From NCBI GenBank assembly GCA_018907035.1, contig JACCIC010000296.1:1-64000 (forward strand): a stretch of DNA of 64,000 nt, given 5' to 3'. The DNA comes from Sycobia sp. Sy_11 (lineage: Eukaryota; Arthropoda; Insecta; Hymenoptera; Epichrysomallidae). Shown here piece after piece: positions 1-11,149 of the stretch (its first letter is position 1; each line of letters starts with the position of its first letter). The notes below the pieces were generated by a model that saw only the letters and a program-made list of their open reading frames with translations, did no database searches and had not been told where the DNA came from. The position numbers and the translations under genes were made by a program.

Positions 1-189
1 TTTTCCGTCACCAGTTACGAAGAAAATGATGTTCTCGTTGCGGTGGGATATTAAATCTTTAGTTTCTATTCCTCTGCCTCTATCAACCTTGTATTTTTTG
101 TCGTGATTTGGACTAAATGACGAGTCGGTGGAGGATATTGATTTTGTCTCTTCCGGCTGATTAGCGGTTATCAGTTGGAGTAAGACTGT

Positions 190-960
190 TCATTCAGCCT
201 CAAACTCTTCGTGTGATTCTGGTTCGCTTTCAGGATAACAAGGCGTCTGTAGTACCGCGTCACGCGTGGGCTTTTTTCTTATCGGAGATATTTGGTTAGT
301 TTCCCCGTGCGTAATGTTCTTTGTACATTGATTTTCGATTACCTGTAAAGGAGATTTTCCAGATTCCCCTTGTGTAATCTTTTTAGGTCGTTCCCTTTCT
401 TTTAGCTGCGTAATTGTTTTTGGATTTGATTTATTTTTATGCGTGTGTCCTGGCGCACTGCCGAGTTCTCGTCCTGATCTCGTCACGATATTTGTCGTGA
501 CTATTTCAGGTGGACTACATGATAATGCGTCTGCATAAGAATTTAGTTTTCCTGGTTTATACAATACGGTATAATTGTATTCGGAGAGTTTGAAACGCCA
601 TTTTTGCACTCGTGTATTCAGATCTGCTGATTTAAACCAAACTAAGGGTTGATGGTCAGTGATAATTGTTATTTTTCTTTCATATACGTAAGAACGAAAT
701 GCCTGTACATTATGTACGACTGCTAGGGCTTCCTTTTCGTAAACCTCGTATTTAAATTCTGTATTGCGTAAAACTCTAGAAGTAGATGCTATGGGTCTAT
801 CTTTCCCTATTTCCCCCTGGGACAGAATATCTCCTATAGCATATCCTGCGGCAGCAGTTGTTATATTAAATGGTTGAGTAAGGTCGGGGAATTGTAATAA
901 ACGTGCATTACATTGAATGTTTTTAAAGTCTGAAAGGCTGTTTCGGTTTTGTTTGACCAT
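190..960 (-). pseudogene. Ty3/gypsy RNase H domain plus C-terminal linker
   Basis: Residues about 30-145 are an RNase H-like domain of gypsy type: NITTAAAGYAIGDILSQGE, EALAVVHNVQAFRSYVY, ITDHQPLVW and the trailing KLNSYADALS. In the family the first motif is TDASGYAIG; here the catalytic Asp is Ala (residue 36), so cleavage of the RNA strand would be impaired. After the domain comes a Lys/Thr/Glu-rich, low-complexity linker of about 100 residues ending in an acidic tail and a stop at 190. The integrase that should follow lies off the window or has been lost. Confidence 0.8.
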
Positions 961-1016
961 TCAAATGGTACTATGCAGCAATTTGACCATTCAAATAGTA
1001 TTATGCAGCAACTAAA
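961..1016. repeat. Short tandem duplication inside the gypsy element
   Basis: Two near-identical copies of about 31 bp stand side by side (gaccattcaaatggtacta... and gaccattcaaatagtatta...), just upstream of the RNase H frame on the minus strand. This looks like a local tandem duplication in the RT-RNase H connection and adds to the disruption of that region. Confidence 0.7.
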
Positions 1017-1201
1017 CCAAGAAACTGTCCCACGTTCTTTGCGTTTTTTGGTCGTAGGAAATCTTTTACAGCTTCTACCTTTTTTTCGTCGGGACTAAGT
1101 CCTTTTTCACTTAAACGGTGTCTTAGATAATTCACTTCTCTTTTCAGAAATTCGCACTTGTCGGTTTGTAATTTCAATCCGGCGTCTCGAAGTCTGTTGA
1201 A

Positions 1202-1678
1202 TTATAGGCTCAATTTTCTATCGTGTTCTGCCAGTGTCTTTGCATATATTACAATGTCGTCCAGGTACACAAACAGTTCTGTGCCTTGTAGTCCTCTTAA
1301 TAAGGTATCCATTAACCTTCGAAAAGTAGCAGGTGTATTTTTCAACCCAGAAGGCATACGAACGAATTGATAGTGTTCAAATGGCTTACTAAAAGCTGTT
1401 TTATGTGCATCTCTCGGGTCCATCTTAATTTGATGATACCCTGTCGCAAGATCCATTACAGAATAATATTTTGCATCTCCTACTTGGTCAAATATCTCAG
1501 TGATCTTCGGCAGTGGATAGGCATCGCTTACTCGTTTTTCGTTCAAAGCTCTGTAGTCAAACATCATTCGCCATCTCGGTCGACCTTGTAAGTCTGCTTT
1601 CTCTTTTACAATCAAAATTGGGCTGTTAAACGGGGAATCGGAGTTCTCTATTACCCCTTGGGTTATTAAATCATTCAT
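1202..1678 (-). pseudogene. Ty3/gypsy reverse transcriptase, broken by a nonsense codon
   Basis: The 158-codon frame holds the RT fingers and palm: SPILIVKEK (motif 1 region, residues 19-27), DYRALNEK (41-48), SVMDLATGYHQIKM (73-86, motif A with catalytic Asp), MPSGLKNTPATF (108-119, motif B-like) and YLDDIVIY (138-145, motif C). The frame stops after LAEHDRKLSL; immediately beyond the TAA, in the same phase, the sequence continues as typical RT thumb (FNRLRDAGLKLQ), so the stop is a single nonsense change. The N-terminal border is also lost above 1680. Confidence 0.85.
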
Positions 1679-2333
1679 CTGTCTATTTATTTCTTCTTTG
1701 AGCGAGTGAGGAAATTTTTATTGTCGGGCATTCATTGGTTGTTTATCCGTAGTTTTTGGGGAGATCCGTAGTTTTAGGAAATAGATGCCATGTTCCCGGC
1801 ATTAAATCTCCGGGTAGAAAGAAGATATCGCGATTTTTTTCGACTAAATGATATACGTATTCTTTTTCGGTTTCATCAAGGTGGTCTGTGCGTATTATAT
1901 TCTTATTTTGTGTGTCTCGTTTTTCAAGGGTGGGTTCTATTGTTTTGGGTTATAATGTATTAAAATATCTGATAGATTTTGCGAATTGGAAAAAAAAAAA
2001 TGGAATTAACCTGCTGTTTCCGTTGTGGAAAGACCCCGGGGAAAAAAAAAAAACCGTGGGCGGTGTGTTCATGATTGATTGCCTTGAGGGGATATTTAGT
2101 TCTTCGGATATTAGTTATTGTGTAAGTGAATAAATTGTCTTTGTAGATATACTTTCATTATCGAAGTAATTATTTAAAAATTCATCATTTTCGTCATCTA
2201 TGTGTAACTATTCTTCGTTCAACCTTGCTTGTTCATCGTGTATTTCGCTCTCGTCGCTCTGACTATCGATAGATGCGTTCGCAAGTAACGAGTCTACCGT
2301 ATGATCTATTCCTCTTCCATCCATTTCCGCGGC

Positions 2334-2702
2334 TCAATTTTTGCGAAGCATCTCTGGTGACACAAATTCGATAGGTTGGTCATGTGTATGAAATTCAAGT
2401 CGTTTCGTATCGTAGTTCAGTGTTACTCGAGCGTAACTTAAATATCGTGCCCCCAAAATACCAGAATACGTTATTGGAAAATGGTCGGGGACGACGTGGA
2501 AACTAGAGATGCCTCCCAAAACTTTAAGTTTTAAAGTTCCTAGGGTAGAAAATTGTTCCGAGCATATCCACCTCAAGAGTCCCTTCTGTGACTCGTTAAT
2601 TTTGTATTGATCGCATATGGTTCCTCTTTTTATTGAATTTCCCTCAGATCCTGTGTCTACTAGGAATCTAGATTTGCCGCCTGTTGGGTTCTTGGTAATC
2701 AC
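2334..2702 (-). pseudogene. Second retropepsin-like domain with DTGS motif
   Basis: The 122-codon frame contains FLVDTGSEGNSIK near its start, the aspartic protease active-site motif, and FPITYSGILGARYL near residues 75-90, matching the hydrophobic-hydrophobic-Gly strand of retropepsins. In a working element it would cut the Gag-Pol polyprotein during particle maturation. It follows the first, inactive-looking domain with about 50 bp between the two open frames. The frame ends in a stop near 2334, and in-phase coding-like acidic sequence continues beyond it towards RT, so that stop is probably a decay mutation rather than a natural end. Confidence 0.7.
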
Positions 2703-2750
2703 GATAAGGAGTAACTCCGTTTCCTGTTCGATGTGGATATTGACGATCCT

Positions 2751-3362
2751 CTATGCAGGGATGCCTAAGATTTCATTTCCTATTCGTAAATTCGTCGTTT
2801 GGTCAGCTATGATGAGTTGTTTATGGGTAAAGTTTAATTCGGCGATAGTTTTCGTTATGAATACCGATCCTATAATTCCATTGTGTGGAATAGGGAAATT
2901 TTCTGATACAGCGAGAAGTTCGATTCTTTGTCCGGTAATTTTCAATGATACGGTACCTAGCGTTGTTTCTTTACTATCTCCCACTCCTGTTAGTGTGTAG
3001 ATTTTTGATTCATTTATGCGTGCCCCTTTTGGTATTATTCCTATTTTAATAATGCTTACTTCGGATCCACTGTACATCATAAAAGAAAGAAGACATTGTG
3101 GCCCGAACTGAACCTCTAGGTATGGTACGTAGTTGGTTATTCTGGCTCCACGGTTATTATTTCGCCTAGCAGATTCGATAGTTGGTTCGTGTTCATTGAG
3201 CGCATTGGTCTGTCGCAGTCCCTTTGTTCGCGCTCTCTTGCTGGAGACTTCCTCCATTTCCTTGGTTATATTGCCTCTTTCGACATTCCGATATGGTGTG
3301 CCTTGGGTACTTGCAATAAGCACATATGGGTCTGTTGGAAATGGTTGCGATTTGCTGAGCAT
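2751..3362 (-). pseudogene. First retropepsin-like domain, catalytic Asp lost
   Basis: About residues 75-200 of this frame align by eye with a retropepsin fold: a motif MYSGSEVSIIK stands where DTGS(x)NLIK is expected, and the flap/ILG part reads FPIPHNGIIGS. The active-site Asp is Tyr here, so the domain as written cannot be catalytic. It is followed at once by a second retropepsin-like domain (2334-2702) with a proper DTGS, so the element carries two in tandem. Retropepsins normally act as dimers of one domain per chain. Whether the first copy is an ancient structural partner or only a decayed duplicate cannot be told from one copy. Confidence 0.6.
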
Positions 3363-3570
3363 GATCGCGTACCCTACAGACAGTTTCAGACTGCCCTAAC
3401 CGTCCACATTTTTGGCATTTTAAAATTAGTTTTTGCTTATTCGTTTGATAAGTTCCACAGAAATAAGCTGTATGGCCAGGCTTATTGCATAACTGGCATA
3501 CTATAAACGGAGGTCTATTGTTACTTCTGCAGTCGCGGGAATTATGACCGATTTTGTTACATGCTTGCAA
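3193..3570 (-). pseudogene. gag: Gag C-terminal (nucleocapsid) fragment with four zinc knuckles
   Basis: The 125-codon open frame carries a run of CCHC-type zinc knuckles: an N-terminal partial one (CNKIGHNSRDC), CQLCNKPGHTAYFC, a third in which the usual GH is GQ (CQKCGRLGQSETVC, so His is missing), and CAYCKYPRHTISEC. Zinc knuckles of this kind bind the element's RNA in the nucleocapsid part of Gag. Four in a row is more than the usual one or two. The frame has no upstream Gag matrix/capsid part, which should lie above 3570 where the sequence turns AT-rich. It overlaps the next open frame (2751-3362) in another phase, consistent with programmed frameshifting or a decay frameshift. Confidence 0.75.
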
Positions 3571-3739
3571 AGTAGTAGTTTTCTTGAAAATTAAACTTAA
3601 AAAAATGTAAACAAACGTATCGTCAATATATATATATATTTTTAATATTTATATATTGTTATATACTTTTTAGTATATATATCATATTTTTATTTGATTA
3701 ATTTGCGAAGAGGGACAATAGGGGTTCCCGCGCAAAAAA

Positions 3740-5430
3740 TATTTACAATAATATTGTAAAATTAAGGTCCGGTGCGAAAGGGTCGGGCAAAGGGCCCCGC
3801 GGGCGCGGGAGAAAGGGGGGGAGCGGCCCGAAACCGGGAAAAAGCGCCTTAGTTTTTGGGCGCGGGGCCCCCCCGCGGGGCCGCCGTGGATTTAAAAGCC
3901 CGGGGGGCCGGCAAAAGCGGGGGCCCGCGGATTTGAAAGCGGAAGTCGCCTCTCTGGCCCGCAAGGCGGGGCTCGACAAGGACAGGGCAGGGGCCCGCGG
4001 CGATTGTGTTTTTAATTTCGACGAAGTCACTTCGCGAAATTTCTCGGGCGGAAAGCGGCGGACGGGGCCCGCTTTGGCCCTCATACTCAGGCGGGCGGCT
4101 TTTTAACAGTTGAAGGTAAGGGGAGAGACAAACGCGCTTCTCTCACAAAATTCTCAAAATTTAAAGAGCCGCCATGATGCGAAAAAAAAAGAAACAAAAA
4201 AAAAATTTTCCCAGTGTTTTGGCCAAGGGCGGGGGGACACGGGAAAAAAATGGGCTGATTCGAGGTCGGGGAACCCTTGTTCGGTCGGCGGGCGTATAGG
4301 GGGCGGGACGAAACAAAGCTCAAGGCACCCCACCCACCCCACATCGGGGCGAAGGGGGGAACGCGAAAAAACACGGATAAAAATTAGCTTAAATAAATAA
4401 AAATTTTTGAAAAGTTTACGCTTCACGCGGGAGCGTTAATTTTTTAAAAGTTAAGGATTTAATTTTTAAAATTTTTTTATATTTCATAAAAAAATAAACC
4501 AACCATTTCTTAAACTTTTCCTTTTTGATTTTTTTCTTTCTTACCAGCGGGGGGTTTTTTTTCCCTGCGCGCCCACACACCGTTCGTAGAAATGACAATT
4601 TATTTTTTTTTGTATTAGTTGGCGAGTATTGTCGGTCCTAGGTAATCCAGCTCCTACTGCCGACCCCCTTAATAATTTTACTTTTTAATGTTAGGTTTCT
4701 TTTTTATTAATTTTGGTTTTTGTTATTTTAACTTTCAATTTTGTTTATTCTAAGAAATTTGTGATGTTAACAAGAAATTTGTTTATTATTTAAATAAATA
4801 GGGAAATTTATTTAGGGGGATTTCCCTGAATCAGCAACGCACAAAGAAAAAACATTAAAAAAAAAAAAAAAAAAACAAACCAAAATTGGCCATAAAATTT
4901 TAAAATTAAAATTAAAAATATACAATTCAAAAAAAACTTTCTGGCGGGTTGCCCCCCCCTGGAGCGGAAGGAGGAGGAAAACTTGGGATTTTCGGGTTTC
5001 GGTGGTACTACGAAACCAAAAATTGGGGGGGGGGGGTGGGAGGCGGGCCAACCAAAAGGGGGGAGGGCCTCGGGCCCCCCCCCCCCCCCCGTGTTGGAAA
5101 CGCCGTGGGGGGGCAAAAAGTTATAAGTAAGGGGGGTGGGGGGGCCAACACCCACCCCCCGTGTCAAAAAAAAATTGAACCAAAAAACACAAACCAACAA
5201 CTTCTTTGCCCCAAACAACCCAAAGGGACCAACACAACCTAGTGGCCGCGGTTTTTTAAGCCGGGGAAGGCAATCGGTTTGAGTTGGCAAAAGTTGAAAA
5301 ACGCATTCGAACATTAGTCTTTGGGTGCGCCCCGGGGTGAAAAAACAGGGTGGAAAACCAAAAAACCCCGAAAAAGAACCCGATGACGTGCTGAGCGATC
5401 GGGGCCGAGGCGCGTTGAGCCGGAGCACGA
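3740..5430. other. GC-rich, homopolymer-inflated stretch, probably poor consensus
   Basis: Runs of C, G and A of 8 to 18 bases are packed together with long GC-rich blocks quite unlike the AT-rich surroundings. Open frames here are low-complexity (Pro, Gly, Arg, Phe, Lys runs) and resemble nothing known to me. The texture matches the demonstrably corrupted arm at 6622-8530, so I read it as a low-quality assembly stretch and call no genes. A real GC-rich repeat underneath cannot be excluded. Confidence 0.6.
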
Positions 5431-6350
5431 ACTAGCTCTCACCAAAGTGCTTATGTTACAATTTCTTGAAATTAATATTATCTTATTATAATTGTTTATC
5501 TCGATGTTACAGGTTTCAAAAATTCGATTTTTGATTTAAAAAAATCATTTAAATCAAATAAATATTCTTTAATAACATAATATTTTACTATCATATAGCT
5601 TAATAAAATATTAAAGAAAATTTTAATTTTTCACTTATTATGCAGTAATTATCGAAATCTTTAACTATATGAGCGACTAAGCGTACACTATTTAATATGT
5701 TGCAATTAAAAATAATTCTATTTAAAAATTTTTACAGAATTTTCATTGTATTACACACAAAAATGGGCTCCTTCTTAAAGCTGATGCTTAGATAGTACCA
5801 TTTTAAACCGTAGCTACGATATGTATTTAATTAAAACAATTAAATGATAGAAAATTTTTTGTTCACTTGAAAAAAAATTGGCTTAACATTTAAATGATCT
5901 TAATAATCATTGTCAGTATTAGATATATATTTGCAAATTCAATGGATCTCAATAAATCCGCTAATTCAGGATTTTACATTTTATCCACAACTCATTTGAC
6001 TGTTTTGAACATATTCAGAACATCCTATATAATTAGATTTGATATGTAACATGTTTAGATAGGACACAGTGAGAAAGAAAGAGGGAGGGAGTGAAAGAGA
6101 GAGAGAGAGAGAAGAAAAACCCAAGATGAATAACGGGGATTACCCGATATTGGTGAGTGTTCTTTATAATACATGCTTGCGCGGAGGAGTGAAAAGGGGT
6201 ATTTCCAGGGTATTGCATTAAACCTGTTACTGCTCTCTTCTCTTTTCACAACTTATCCTCGCTAGTCTCTGCGTTTCTGAGTAATTTTTACGTACTTGCT
6301 CTCCCTTCTGATTCTTCTTTCTTATCTCCCTTTCAACATAAAGGGTTCAC
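5431..6350. other. AT-rich sequence without recognisable genes
   Basis: No coding sequence or known repeat was recognised. It includes a purine-rich GA microsatellite (about 6072-6112). The last part (6230-6350) is pyrimidine-rich and leads into the second homopolymer-inflated block. Confidence 0.6.
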
Positions 6351-8530
6351 GTATAAAAAAGGTGTGGATGTGAAAAAAAAACAGAATAAAAAAAGGGGAA
6401 GAGGAGGAAAAGGAAGGGCCCATAAAATAGGTATAGTCCGGTTAAAAATTAAAAAAGGCCATTGTATTAGCGTTAAAACCTTTGAAAAAAAAAACGTAAT
6501 AGTTGGTTTGGGGGGGGGCGGCCCCCGTGGGCGAAATGTTGACTTATAGACAAAAACCAAAACAAATGTTAATTGACCAGCGGTTGATTTCACATTTTTA
6601 CAAACCCCCTTTCGGCTTTTAGTCCGGGCGGGGGAGCATTTGCAAATTTTAGTTTTCAATTTTTAATTTCATGGCTTCCTCAGCCCGAAAAAAAAATGAG
6701 TTTAACCATTGATTTCCTTTTACGTTTCCCAAATGTTCTCTACCAAAATGCGTAATTTGATGTCCCCGGACGGCCCCGCGTTTGTTCAATTTTACAATCT
6801 CCAACCGGTGGGACACCGCCAGGGGGCAAACCGTAAAAAACAACTTTTATAAAAAAAAACAAAATGTCTATCAAAAAAAAAAAAACCCAGGCTTTTGGTG
6901 AAAAAAATTTTTTCAGATTAGAAAAAAAAAAAAAAAAATTGGTTCCCAAAAAAAAACAACTAGTTGTTAAGGATTCCTATTTAAAAAAAACAAAAAAATT
7001 TTTTTTATTTTATCATCATTTCGTTGCTTCTAAAATAAGCTAATAAATTTACGGGGAAAAAAAAAAAAAAAAAAAACACTCGAAAAATTAATTATGAAAC
7101 ATTTTCGACAAAGGCTTGTTCGAACCCCAAAAATTCATAGGTGATTTCTTTTCATTTCAAGGGAATCTAAAACAACTTCGCCACTCAAGAATGTACATTG
7201 TTTGGTCTTCAAAGTTTTAACTTTTTTAGGCTTCAAAAAAAATTGTTTTGATTCGGAAAAAAAAATTAATTTTGGAAAGTTGGGGAAAATATAATCGAAC
7301 ATTGGTTAATTCAAATTTTATTCTTGAGAAACATCTCTCCCCAAATTTTGTTTTTAAAAATTCCCTTGTTAAAAAAACCAAAAAACTCCTAACTGGGTTG
7401 CACTATTTTTTTTTACTAATAATTTTTTATTTAGTATTAATATTACAAAAAGTTTTTTGATTTGCTTTCAACTTAGTTCCAGTATTTAATTCAGGGCCCA
7501 AATTTATGATTTGGATAAATATTAATGCCTCCAAAGATCGAAACAAATTATTTGTAAAAAAAAAAAATTCCTTTTTCTAATGGTATAAAATTTTTCATAA
7601 CAAAAAAATAAAATAAAAGGGGGGGGGAAAAATGCTAAAAAATACAATAAAACAAAAACGGTGGCTGAGAAACCGTTGTTATATTGGGAAGTTATGGTAG
7701 TTGATATAAAAATCCAATATTAAAAATATTGTTTATGTCTAAACTTTTTGACCCCAAAGGAAAAGTGCTGTTTTTCAGGGGGGAAAAAAAAAAATTTTAT
7801 ACAAATTATTGAAACAATAAATGTATTGTACGATTTTATATTGATAATGAATGACCAATTGTGGTGGGGCTAGTGGAACTGGTATTTTAAATTTGCTATG
7901 CGATTACAAAAAAAAAAAATCAATTTGAAAAATGTGCTTGGGGCCAAAAAAAAAATTTTACAAGGCCAAATTTATATACCGCTTGTATCAAACATTCTGT
8001 CAGAGGGGGAATTCATTTAATATAACAGATAAAATTGATAATGATAAAAAAAAAAATTTTTATTTCAGAACAATGGACAATAAAAAAAAACCATTTTCTG
8101 GAAAAAACAAAATTCTATTAGGGTTGGATTGCGGAATGAATTTGCACCACGGCGGGGCGAATATTTCCACGGTCTTGCCCAGGTTTCCAGAAAGCGTGTG
8201 GCAGTTATTAATCCATCAGTTTCTTCCATTAAAATTTTCCCTCGCCTTGAAAATTCTTTTTCGATTTCCTTCTTCCTTACCCAATACACTGTTAACCGTT
8301 CAAACTTTAGACATCAATGTTTTAGGGATTGGCAAAAAACAAATCTGGAATGGTTATGTGGTTTTTCCCACTTGGGGACACAAAAACCAAAATTTGGAAA
8401 AAGTACGTTTTCCTTATAAACAACAGGTACAAACACGTGCAAGTTTTTAAAACGCTAGGGGGACTTCGATCACCAAAAAAAAAAAAAACAAAAAAACGGC
8501 CGTTCTTGCTTAAAAAAAACTTAAAGTGTA
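6350..8530. other. Homopolymer-inflated (low-quality) left arm of foldback copy 1
   Basis: Dozens of A, C, G or T runs of 7 to 18 bases interrupt sequence that otherwise tracks the clean left arm of copy 2 (33192-34373). The right arm of the same copy is clean. Errors confined to one arm of a long palindrome are what long-read consensus can give when the second arm refolds during sequencing. Open frames in this block (for example 7932-8450) are therefore not called as genes. Confidence 0.6.
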
Positions 8531-9630
8531 CCAAAACTTGTTGTTGTGAGAGAGATTCCAGATCGTTGGTAATCCTAAATATTATTGCAAATAATCTTAA
8601 CAGTATTGTAGAACAAATATAATGACCAGTAATAGAATGATAAATTGAATTAAGTATAAAATGAAGCAAGTATAAATCACAACTGAGAGGTTAAAAACTG
8701 CAGTTGTACAGAGCAACGTGCTTTCGGGGAACCTGTGAACGACGATAGATATCTCGGGTAATTGTACTGTCATCGAATTACCTAATAAATTTTCCAGAAT
8801 CTTGTTGTCATTTGAAGAATTTTTGTCATATTTATCTGTTATATTATTCTTTGACAGAGTGTGAGGCGAGTGTAAATTTTTTTCCTAAGTTTGAAACCAC
8901 TTTTAAATACAGCGCCTTCCAAAACCACTCTAACATATTATAATAGGAAAATGTATTTCTAATAAATTAAAGAGACTGTATATATCAGTTTTCTAACTTA
9001 AACATATTTGTGATAATCAGATTAGAAAAATGAATGTTCTAGACTAATTTCTCCAATTTTATGGTGAAAAGCGTCAAAAACTTTGTATATAATAACATAT
9101 AAATGACGATATATAAAACAGTAGAGAGTTTGTTAAATATTGTTTTAAACAAAATTTGGAGACCTCCCTATAATAAATTTTTTACATTCCATATGTTTTG
9201 CTTTAAAACTAAACTTTAATGAGCAAAATTACAAATTAAAAATTACTTGTATCATGTATCATCTGAGCGACGGGATAGATCCCTGACGTATTGACTGTAA
9301 CTTGGGATGATTATAGTAGCTGAAAATGCTTATGATTAATTGCGTTTTTCTCGATAATTATTAGCCTTACAGCAAAAATGGATAGAATATAAAAAATTCA
9401 TATGAATAGGATCTACAACTTTTGTTTGAACAATTTTTCTAAACTCACAATTATTCCTTAAAACTTGATTTTTATCATTTTTACAAAGTTTAGGTGCCAG
9501 GTGTGTGCCACATCCAGATTAGGTACCGCAGCAGACGATCACTCCACTCTTCAGTACATTCAAAGGAATCATTTAAACTAATTTTCAGCTGAGGTTAAAT
9601 TGGTCACTAAAAATGTCGCTGGCTCCCGGA
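6622..9630. mobile_element. Giant foldback (inverted-repeat) element, copy 1
   Basis: Right arm (about 8600-9630) is nearly identical base for base to the right arm of copy 2 (34700-35636). The left arm (6622 to about 8530) is recognisable as the left arm of copy 2 only through islands, for example around the motif attctgtcagag near 8000, the stretch around 7540-7600, and the terminus gtccggNNNNN near 6622. It is swollen with homopolymers to about 1.9 kb against about 1.2 kb in copy 2. No transposase is encoded. The element ends, like copy 2, in gatc followed by a long (TC)n tract. Confidence 0.7.
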
Positions 9631-9636
9631 ATGTTT

Positions 9637-9640
<4 letters not shown>

Positions 9641-9689
<49 letters not shown>
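9641..9689. repeat. (TC)n microsatellite
   Basis: Uninterrupted tc repeat directly after the end of foldback copy 1; a second shorter tc tract follows at 9751-9777, preceded by three aaattc units. Confidence 0.9.
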
Positions 9690-9690
<1 letters not shown>

Positions 9691-9789
9691 CCTATGAAGG
9701 ACGATGAGTCCTTAGGCTTTAATAAATGAATTTCAAATTCAAATTCAAATTCTCTCTCTCTCTCTCTCTTTCTCTCTTCCATCTAGAAA

Positions 9790-10750
9790 TTTCCCTGTGC
9801 CATACCTACATCTGATCCGATACCGATAAAATATCCTCATTGTGTTCGCATTTACCTAAATTGCGCCTGATTCATACAATATTCGCATAAATCGTCCTTA
9901 CGCTATTGAACAGTTTAAATATATTCATTTAATCAGCATCACATCCCATTGTCTTACTTTATTCCTATTCAGAATAAACACATAAAATATAATTCTAGTT
10001 GGATTCGAATATTTTGATCGTATATTCGTATAATCACATATGGAGAAAAATTTGTATTTTAATAAGTTCAAATCAAATTTACTTACACAAAAATTTAACA
10101 TAACAATTTTTGTCTTGAGTTTAAATAAATCAAACTCAAATTTACACTTTTTAAATTCATAAACATCAATGAAGCTTTAAAAAAAATTGAAATTCAAATG
10201 TGATATATATATTTAAATATTTATTATTGTTACACACAAACACATTAATTGAAACAAAATTCTGAAGAATATATATAATGTAAAATATCGATTTAATTTA
10301 TTGCATTAAACGAAAAACTGAAATAAATTGATACAGCATCAAATTTATGTTAATATAAAATCTCTTTGAACTTTGTATTAAAAAATTACAATTTAGTATA
10401 TATATTTTTACAAACTCAGCTTTATTTAACCTTATTTTAATATTATTTTTTATTGGCAAATCAATTATCAAGTTAATTTTCCAATAACAATATATTAAAA
10501 AATAATTGAAATCTCTAAATTAAAAACTTTTAACAAAGTAAAATTGTTAGACGACTTTGATATTTTTCACATATTATGAACATCAAAACCTAAACATAAT
10601 CATGTCTTTTTTAATACATGTATACAATAATTTTTTTTCAAAAATGTTTCAAAAATATTGTTTCGAAATATATTTAAAAAATGAATTATATAACAGATAT
10701 TCTAGTCGTGATGAAAGAAAATATAATAATATTGTAGCCACTAAAAAATA
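9790..10750. other. AT-rich sequence, nothing recognised
   Basis: About 1 kb of AT-rich DNA with no open frame resembling a protein family and no clear repeat structure. The short open frame at 10557-10751 is compositionally like its surroundings. Confidence 0.6.
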
Positions 10751-10991
10751 GGGTTATCCAAAAACATAGTAAATTTTTATCTTATTTTCATATAAAACAA
10801 AGTACATAAAAATATTTAAATTTAAATACTAAAAGCACTTAAATACTCTAATAATTGACTAAATTATTAGCTAATTTTTGATGTTCAATTATAGAACGAA
10901 ATGAAAGATCAGATCATTGAAACGGTCAGATGTTCTGTTTCTAATGAAGGAAAGCATATTATATTTTTTCATTATATTGTTTTATTTATTG

Positions 10992-11042
<51 letters not shown>

Positions 11043-11149
11043 ATTTGCTCACCTATAAGCTTTGTGGGAACGGGCCTGGCAAGTTCGTACCTAATTTTTT
11101 TAATAATAATGAATTATCAGAAAAAATAGCAGAAAAATGTTCACTTAAA

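Larger units (their letters stand above)
1..3600 (-). mobile_element. Decayed Ty3/gypsy-type retroelement, 3' part beyond the window
   Basis: Fragments in the order zinc-knuckle Gag end, two retropepsin-like domains, acidic linker, RT, RNase H lie on the minus strand from about 3570 down to 190. That is the Ty3/gypsy order; integrase and the 3' LTR would be at lower coordinates, outside the window. Stops and frameshifts occur throughout, including a stop inside RT near 1200, stops near 2334 and in the linker, and a homopolymer-laden stretch at 1980-2060. The linker between second protease domain and RT (about 2330-2100) is rich in Asp, Glu and Ser. No 5' LTR could be recognised above 3600. 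The general resemblance is to insect gypsy/errantivirus-like elements, but no env could be examined. Confidence 0.8.

Noticed and set aside
4808..5428. Minus-strand frame of 206 codons rich in Pro, Gly and Phe
   Set aside because: It lies wholly in homopolymer-inflated sequence; composition follows the runs and no domain is visible.
7932..8450. Plus-strand frame of 172 codons
   Set aside because: It falls in the corrupted left arm of the foldback repeat; the clean arm at 33192-34373 has no corresponding long frame.
9585..9782. Arg-Glu repeat frame (also 35583-35783)
   Set aside because: Translation of (TC)n repeats, not a protein.
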